Shown here: positions 59,730 to 64,000 of the stretch, piece after piece
Position numbering within the stretch: position 1 is the first letter of the stretch
Layout: each line of letters starts with the position of its first letter
NCBI GenBank assembly: GCA_963827515.1
Contig: CAWHBF010000010.1
Coordinates: forward strand, 186,001 to 250,000
DNA: 64,000 bases
DNA from: JABFSA01 sp963827515
Lineage (GTDB): Bacteria > Acidobacteriota > Vicinamibacteria > Vicinamibacterales > UBA2999
Reading direction: 5' to 3'
Program-made: the position numbers and the translations under genes
Notes under the pieces: model-generated
The model's input: only the letters and a program-made list of their open reading frames with translations
Told to the model about the DNA's origin: nothing
Databases searched by the model: none

Positions 59730-61713
59730 TTGGTCTTGAAGAGCGATCCGCCTGCCGGCGGTGGTCCACGGTGGCCTCGAACGATCCTGATCTGGGTCGC
59801 CGTGTGCCTGGCGGTGCTCGCCGTGGTGGCCCTCGCAAGCGGCGGGCTACGCATGACGCTGGGACCGCTCCGGATCTCAGCGACCGACCCCTATCGTCTC
59901 CTTCTGGAAGCGGCGGCGATCTGGCTCATCGCAGAGGTGGTGTCTTCAGGACCCAGACGCCGGCGCGGGATCTCCCTGGCGATTGGCGCGCTCCTTTTGG
60001 CCGCCGTGGCCGATTCCTCGCCGGCGCGAGTCGGCGACGGCGCGGAATACGTCGCCATGGCGCTCAATCTCAGCCGGGGCGCCGCCCCTTCGGTGATGCC
60101 TGGCGAGCGTGAATCGCTGACGAACGAGATGAGCCGGATGCCCGGCTTCGAGCAGTCTTCGATCGACACGCCCCTCGTTGGCCGCGACGCGCGACAAGAC
60201 TTCTACCACTTCTGGCTCTACCCGCTCATCGTCTCTCCGTTCGTCTTCCTGTCGCAGTGGGCTCCCGTCCATGTGAACTACGCGTTCACCGCCGTGAATC
60301 TGTTGCTGTTTGCTGGACTCCTCTCGTGGCTCGTCCGCAAGGATGCCCCGGACATCGCGGCGCTACTGGCGGCCGGACCCTTGCTCTGGTGGATCGACAA
60401 GGCACACGCCGAAGTCCTCCTGTTCGTGACCCTGGCGTTTGCCGTATTGCTGATGGACACCTGGCCGGCGGCGGCCCTGATCGCCGCCGGGATTGCGACT
60501 GCACAGAATCCGGCGGCGGGTGTCGTGTTCCTGGTATGCCTCGTTTCAACGCTGCTCCGCGGTCGCACAAGAGATATCCCGATACCGGCCATGGTGGTCG
60601 CGCTCGTTCTCGCTGCCGCAGCGCCGGTGTACTACCAGTGGCATCTCGGCATCTGGTCGCCGTTGTCGTCAACGGTTGGTCGCGAATTTCCGGGTGTGCG
60701 AGCGCTGGTCACACCGCTCGTCGATCCGAACCTCGGACTGCTTCCGCATGCCCCGATCCTCGTGGCGGTCGCCGCCGTTGGCCTTTGGCGACAATCACGA
60801 CGCACGCTGGTGACGACGACGGCCGTCGCCATCTCCCAGCTCATCGTCTTCGCCATGCCAGCCAACATCAATCACGGTGGCACCCCTGGCATGAGCCGTT
60901 ACGCATTGTGGCTGCTCGCTCTTTCGACACCGCTCCTCCTCGCCGGCAGCCATTGGTGGAGCGCACGCCACCCCGCGATCTGGCGCGCCGCCGCGGCGGT
61001 GTCGATTGCAATCGTGCGTCTTTCTCTTTCGCCCGGCCTGGACCGATCGAGCGGGTGATTCCCCGAACTGGCTGGCCTCGACACTCTGGACGCAATGGCC
61101 GGCGATCGACAATCCACTGCCCGAGGTCTTTGCCGAGCGAACCACCGGCAGCACCAACGAATCATTCGTCCCGTCAGCGACAACGGGGTGCGAGAAAGCG
61201 CTCATCGCAGGGGATGGCCAGGACGCATGGTGGCCTCTTCCATGCGTTGCCAGACCAGCGCCGGACGTCTGCACGGAAGCCGGCGCGCTCTGCTATGTGA
61301 ACGACGGCGAGTTCGCGAAAGCCCCTCGCCAACACGCATTCGCCTTCGAGACCGCGATCAACCACGCCTGGACGTGGAAGAACATGACCCGTTTCGATTC
61401 CGTGCTGAACAGGCTCGGCGCGCGCCCGCGGTTCGTCAGACTCACCGACCAGGGTGGACGCATCGACGACGTCCGAAACCTGGCCCAGCTCTACATCGTC
61501 GAGGGCACGACAGGAGCGGCCGCATGGGTGCGATCGATGGCTCCGCCAAACAATGGTGGCGTGCGCGTGCACGTCCGGGTGGCGTCCACGCTGGAACTGC
61601 TGGACGCGACCGTGCTCTCACCGGTGGCCGCACCGCTGGAGCTCTCGCCAGGCACTCACGATGTGCCGCTGACCGCCACCGCGTCGCTTGTCGTGGTGGT
61701 GAGCGATCGCTAA
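59730..61713 (+). pseudogene. Polytopic membrane protein with frameshift, GT-C-like shape
   Basis: The first frame (59730-61058, TTG start) encodes about ten membrane helices (LIVSPFVFLSQWAPVHVNYA, FTAVNLLLFAGLLSWLV and others) and breaks at about 61009. Removing one G in ATCGTGCGTC joins it to the second frame, giving CVFLFRPAWTDRAGDSPNWL and a soluble C-terminal domain to 61713 (WKNMTRFDSVLNRLG). The overall shape, many helices then a periplasmic domain, recalls GT-C glycosyltransferases, but I see no decisive motif. Decay or assembly error. Confidence 0.75.
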
Positions 61714-61740
61714 GAGGTACTTGGCGGTGCCTGGCGCCGG

Positions 61741-61836
61741 GCGATCGATTGGGTTTCGCCGTAGAGCGCACGCTTCAGCGTGCGCGGGTCCGCGGAGGCG
61801 GAAGCCTCCGCTCTACGCCGAATCAAAAAGCGGCCT
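61741..61836. repeat. Family A palindromic element, tip-degenerate
   Basis: First hairpin intact; the second reads GGAGGCGGAAGCCTCC, with the loop changed and the stem kept. The CTAG tips are eroded. Confidence 0.88.
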
Positions 61837-61959
61837 GGGACGCGCGAGTGCTGTTCTTGGAGCCGGGCAACCGATTGAGGTCCGGCCACCCTCGCGATAG
61901 ACTGCGGACCATCGCGCACGCACGAATCTCAGCAGGCGATGCCATAGGGTCTCACGAGA

Positions 61960-62787
61960 ATGAAGACGAACAACAAGGCAGGTAAGGCGCGGGGCGTCGA
62001 GCCCGATCCGCTGACCGGCGAACGATACCGCAAGGAACTCGCGAAGCTTCAGCTCGATCTCGTCAAGATGCAGGAGTGGATCGTCGAGAACGGATTGAAA
62101 GTGCTGGTGATCTTCGAAGGGCGGGACGCGGCGGGCAAGGGCGGGGTGATCAAGCGGATTACGGAAAGCCTGAACCCTCGAGTGTGCCGCGTCGTGGCGT
62201 TGGCCAAGCCAACCGAGCGCGAGCGAACGCAGTGGTACTTCCAGCGCTATGTAGCCCATCTGCCCGCGGCGGGAGAAATGGTGCTCTTCGATCGAAGCTG
62301 GTACAACCGCGCCGGCGTGGATCGAGTGATGGGCTTCGCGACAAAGGTAGAGGTTCAGGAGTTCTTCCGGTCGTGCCCGGAGTTCGAGCACGCCTTGATC
62401 AGGTCGGGCATTTTGCTCATCAAGTACTGGTTCTCGGTCAGCGATGCCGAGCAGGAACGTCGCTTCAAGGAGCGGATTGAGAACCCCACCAAGCGGTGGA
62501 AACTGAGCCGGATGGACCTGGAGTCGAGGGCGCGCTGGTTCGACTACGCGCGGGCCAAGGACGAGATGTTCGCCGCGACAGACCTGAAACCAGCGTCCTG
62601 GTACGTCGTCGAGGGTGACGACAAGCGCCGGGCCAGGTTGAACTGCATCCACCACCTGCTCAGCCAGGTGCCGTGCCCGTACAAGGACATCGAGCCGGCA
62701 AAGTTGAAGGTGCCGAAGCGTCAGAAGCCCACGGGGTACGTGCGTGCGCCCATGGCTTCGCAGACGTTCGTGCCCGAGGTGTACTAG
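61960..62787 (+). CDS. ppk2: Polyphosphate kinase 2
   Basis: 275 residues. Walker A FEGRDAAGKGGVIKRI near residue 55, Walker B VLFDRSWYNRAGVDRVMGF, and the lid arginines KRITESLNPRVCRVVALAKP and RWKLSRMDLESRARW. Length and the single domain match class I PPK2, which phosphorylates nucleoside diphosphates from polyphosphate. Confidence 0.95.
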   Translation: MKTNNKAGKARGVEPDPLTGERYRKELAKLQLDLVKMQEWIVENGLKVLVIFEGRDAAGKGGVIKRITESLNPRVCRVVALAKPTERERTQWYFQRYVAHLPAAGEMVLFDRSWYNRAGVDRVMGFATKVEVQEFFRSCPEFEHALIRSGILLIKYWFSVSDAEQERRFKERIENPTKRWKLSRMDLESRARWFDYARAKDEMFAATDLKPASWYVVEGDDKRRARLNCIHHLLSQVPCPYKDIEPAKLKVPKRQKPTGYVRAPMASQTFVPEVY

Positions 62788-62820
62788 GCGCGACTAGCCT
62801 CGAGGGATTCTTTTTTGGAT

Positions 62821-62882
62821 GTAGAGCGCAGGCTTCAGCCTGCGCGTGAACGGCCCGCGGGGGCTGAAGCCCCCGCGCTACT
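62821..62882. repeat. Family A variant with both stems changed
   Basis: Same layout, different bases: GCGCAGGCTTCAGCCTGCGC and GGGGGCTGAAGCCCCC between GTAGAGCG and CGCGCTAC. The paired changes keep both hairpins. Its right end supplies the TAG of the next gene. Confidence 0.85.
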
Positions 62883-63729
62883 TGTTCCCTGCCCCGGTGC
62901 CTGGCTGGAAGTTCCCCGCTCGACCGTACTGGTTGTCCTCGTTGCAGATGAACTCCAGCAGGTCGCCGACGCCGGACTTGGGATCGGGTCGGAGCAACCG
63001 GGACATGAACTTCACGTTCACCGGACGCGACAGGGCGCCGGGATCGTCGATCGTCGCCTCGTTCTGGATCTGTCCGTAGCTCAGACGCGTGTACCGCTCG
63101 ACGATGTGAAGCTGCTCGGTGTGCGGCGTGCCACGACGATCGAACCACCACTTGTCGTTGAAGCCCACGGAGTCGACCACGAGCGTGTCGCCTTCGAAGC
63201 GTCCGATGGAGTGGCCCGTCCACGTCGGGATCAAGTCCTCGGGATGCGTCCGGCCATCCATGTAGACCACCCGGTGATTCCCGGCGTCGCCGAGCTCGTG
63301 CAGGATGTACATGTGTGACAGGCCCTTCGAGGTGTACGACGCGGCAAACTTCCACGGGTAGGGATTGGAACGGAGCGGGCCCATCGGCAGGCACACCGTA
63401 TACGGGTCGTCTTGCGAGCGGCGTTTATCCCTGAGCTCCTTCGCCCAGGGAAGCAGCGGCAGTTCGCCCGGCTTCAACCCGCCGTTCGCTTCGATATCGG
63501 CCACCGCCCCGCCACCAACCCAGGGGCCGGTCAGATCGACCTTGCCATCGGGCAGTCGCGGAATGGGCTTGGAGTTGAATTCAGACTCCGGCAGGACCGG
63601 ACTGCCGGGGTTGATGAAAGCTACCCCGTTCTCGACCGTGATGCTGTTGTTCTGCTGCGCCTGGAGATGCTCCCAGACCGGCAGCGCCAGCGTGGCGAGT
63701 GCGATGGAGACGACCAAGAGCTGCTTCAC
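62878..63729 (-). CDS. Secreted protein of unknown family
   Basis: 283 residues, signal MKQLLVVSIALATLALP. IPRLPDGKVDLTGPWVGGGA, VCLPMGPLRSNPYPWKF, ILHELGDAGNHRVVYMDGRT, HPEDLIPTWTGHSIGRFEGD, TLVVDSVGFNDKWWFDRRGT are striking aromatic and Gly-rich motifs. Such exported proteins are common in related genomes, but I know no function. Confidence 0.85.
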   Translation of the reverse strand: MKQLLVVSIALATLALPVWEHLQAQQNNSITVENGVAFINPGSPVLPESEFNSKPIPRLPDGKVDLTGPWVGGGAVADIEANGGLKPGELPLLPWAKELRDKRRSQDDPYTVCLPMGPLRSNPYPWKFAASYTSKGLSHMYILHELGDAGNHRVVYMDGRTHPEDLIPTWTGHSIGRFEGDTLVVDSVGFNDKWWFDRRGTPHTEQLHIVERYTRLSYGQIQNEATIDDPGALSRPVNVKFMSRLLRPDPKSGVGDLLEFICNEDNQYGRAGNFQPGTGAGNK

Positions 63730-63761
63730 GTCAATACTCCAAGATCACGGCGGGTCCGCGC

Positions 63762-63859
63762 CTACCGCTTTTCGATTCGACGTAGAGCGGAGGCTCTAGC
63801 CTCCGCGGACACGCGCACGCTGAAGCGTGCGCTCTACGGCGAAATGCAACTCGCTCTAG
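63762..63859. repeat. Family A palindromic element at the NHL-gene 3' end
   Basis: Both hairpins intact (GGAGGCTCTAGCCTCC; CGCACGCT GA AGCGTGCG). The tip CTAG at 63856-63859 supplies the TAG stop of the right-edge gene. Confidence 0.92.
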
Positions 63860-64000
63860 TTGGCGCGCAGCGGCTGTCCGACCAAGAGCGTCTCGTCGGC
63901 ATCCGGACGCGGGATGAATTTTTGTGCTCGACCGTTGTTCACTTCCGCCAAGTACAGATTGCCGTCGGGATCGACGCTCATCCCGTGGACGTTCCACATC
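63856..64000 (-). CDS. NHL-repeat protein, partial (right edge)
   Basis: The last 47 codons are visible: MWNVHGMSVDPDGNLYLAEV, NNGRAQKFIPRPDADETLLV, ending LRAN and TAG. The HGMSVDPDGNLYLAE blade matches NHL propellers. The N-terminus is beyond the window. Confidence 0.78.
   Translation of the reverse strand, partial: MWNVHGMSVDPDGNLYLAEVNNGRAQKFIPRPDADETLLVGQPLRAN

Overview
This window is chromosomal DNA from a GC-rich bacterium with dense, mostly minus-strand gene packing. The gene content, an alternative-complex-III-like or related molybdopterin enzyme cluster, a fused IspDF and many palindromic repeats at gene ends fit an acidobacterium, possibly of the Vicinamibacteria. That placement is inference from gene content and style, since no rRNA gene is present.

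Layout. 1-2.5 kb: redox cluster (monoheme cytochrome, pentaheme cytochrome, molybdopterin oxidoreductase cut by the left edge). 2.7-4.4 kb: a divergent pair of DUF4159 paralogues, with a third at 15.4 kb. 4.6-20.5 kb: accessory metabolism and envelope genes (malonyl-CoA-synthetase-like enzyme, frameshifted Bcp peroxiredoxin, PEGA protein, VanZ-like protein, SWIB protein, MmgE/PrpD, cupin, DMT and Nramp-like transporters, RRM protein, ICMT-like methyltransferase, ModA-like binding protein, ICL/PEPM enzyme, ABM and NHL proteins). 20.5-24.1 kb: what I read as an integron cassette array without an integrase in view. Three attC-like sites on the minus strand separate an alpha/beta hydrolase, a small K+ channel, an M20 peptidase and an ABM-domain gene. 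24.4-39.5 kb: an ACT-domain gene flanked by copies of the rpoC 3' end, then the conserved information-processing operon, read on the minus strand as tRNA-Thr(TGT), Tyr, Gly, Thr(GGT), tuf, rpmG, tRNA-Trp, secE, nusG, rplKAJL, rpoB, rpoC. 39.5-48.6 kb: a tightly overlapping minus-strand run (dnaB-alr, then radA-plsC-B3/4 protein, ispDF, gltX-rlmB). 48.7-64 kb: MFS transporter, amidase, and a 2-oxoacid dehydrogenase operon (hydroxyisobutyrate-dehydrogenase-like, E1alpha, E1beta, M24 peptidase, E2, succinate-semialdehyde dehydrogenase, esterase), then a frameshifted polytopic membrane protein, PPK2 and secreted proteins.

The most unusual material lies between and inside genes. At least four families of imperfect palindromes sit on gene 3' ends, often starting at the stop codon. 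The most abundant is a roughly 100-bp element with CTAG tips and two internal hairpins, present in 11 full or partial copies. Its tip supplies the TAG stop of several genes. Two copies lie in frame inside coding sequences (VanZ-like protein and E2), read in the same frame to give nearly the same peptide. A different GC-rich tandem repeat is in frame inside alanine racemase, and RpoB carries an eight-cysteine insertion near its N-terminus.

Three otherwise well-preserved genes carry a single-base frameshift (bcp, the M20 peptidase, the 59.7-kb membrane protein). Recent decay or assembly error are both possible.
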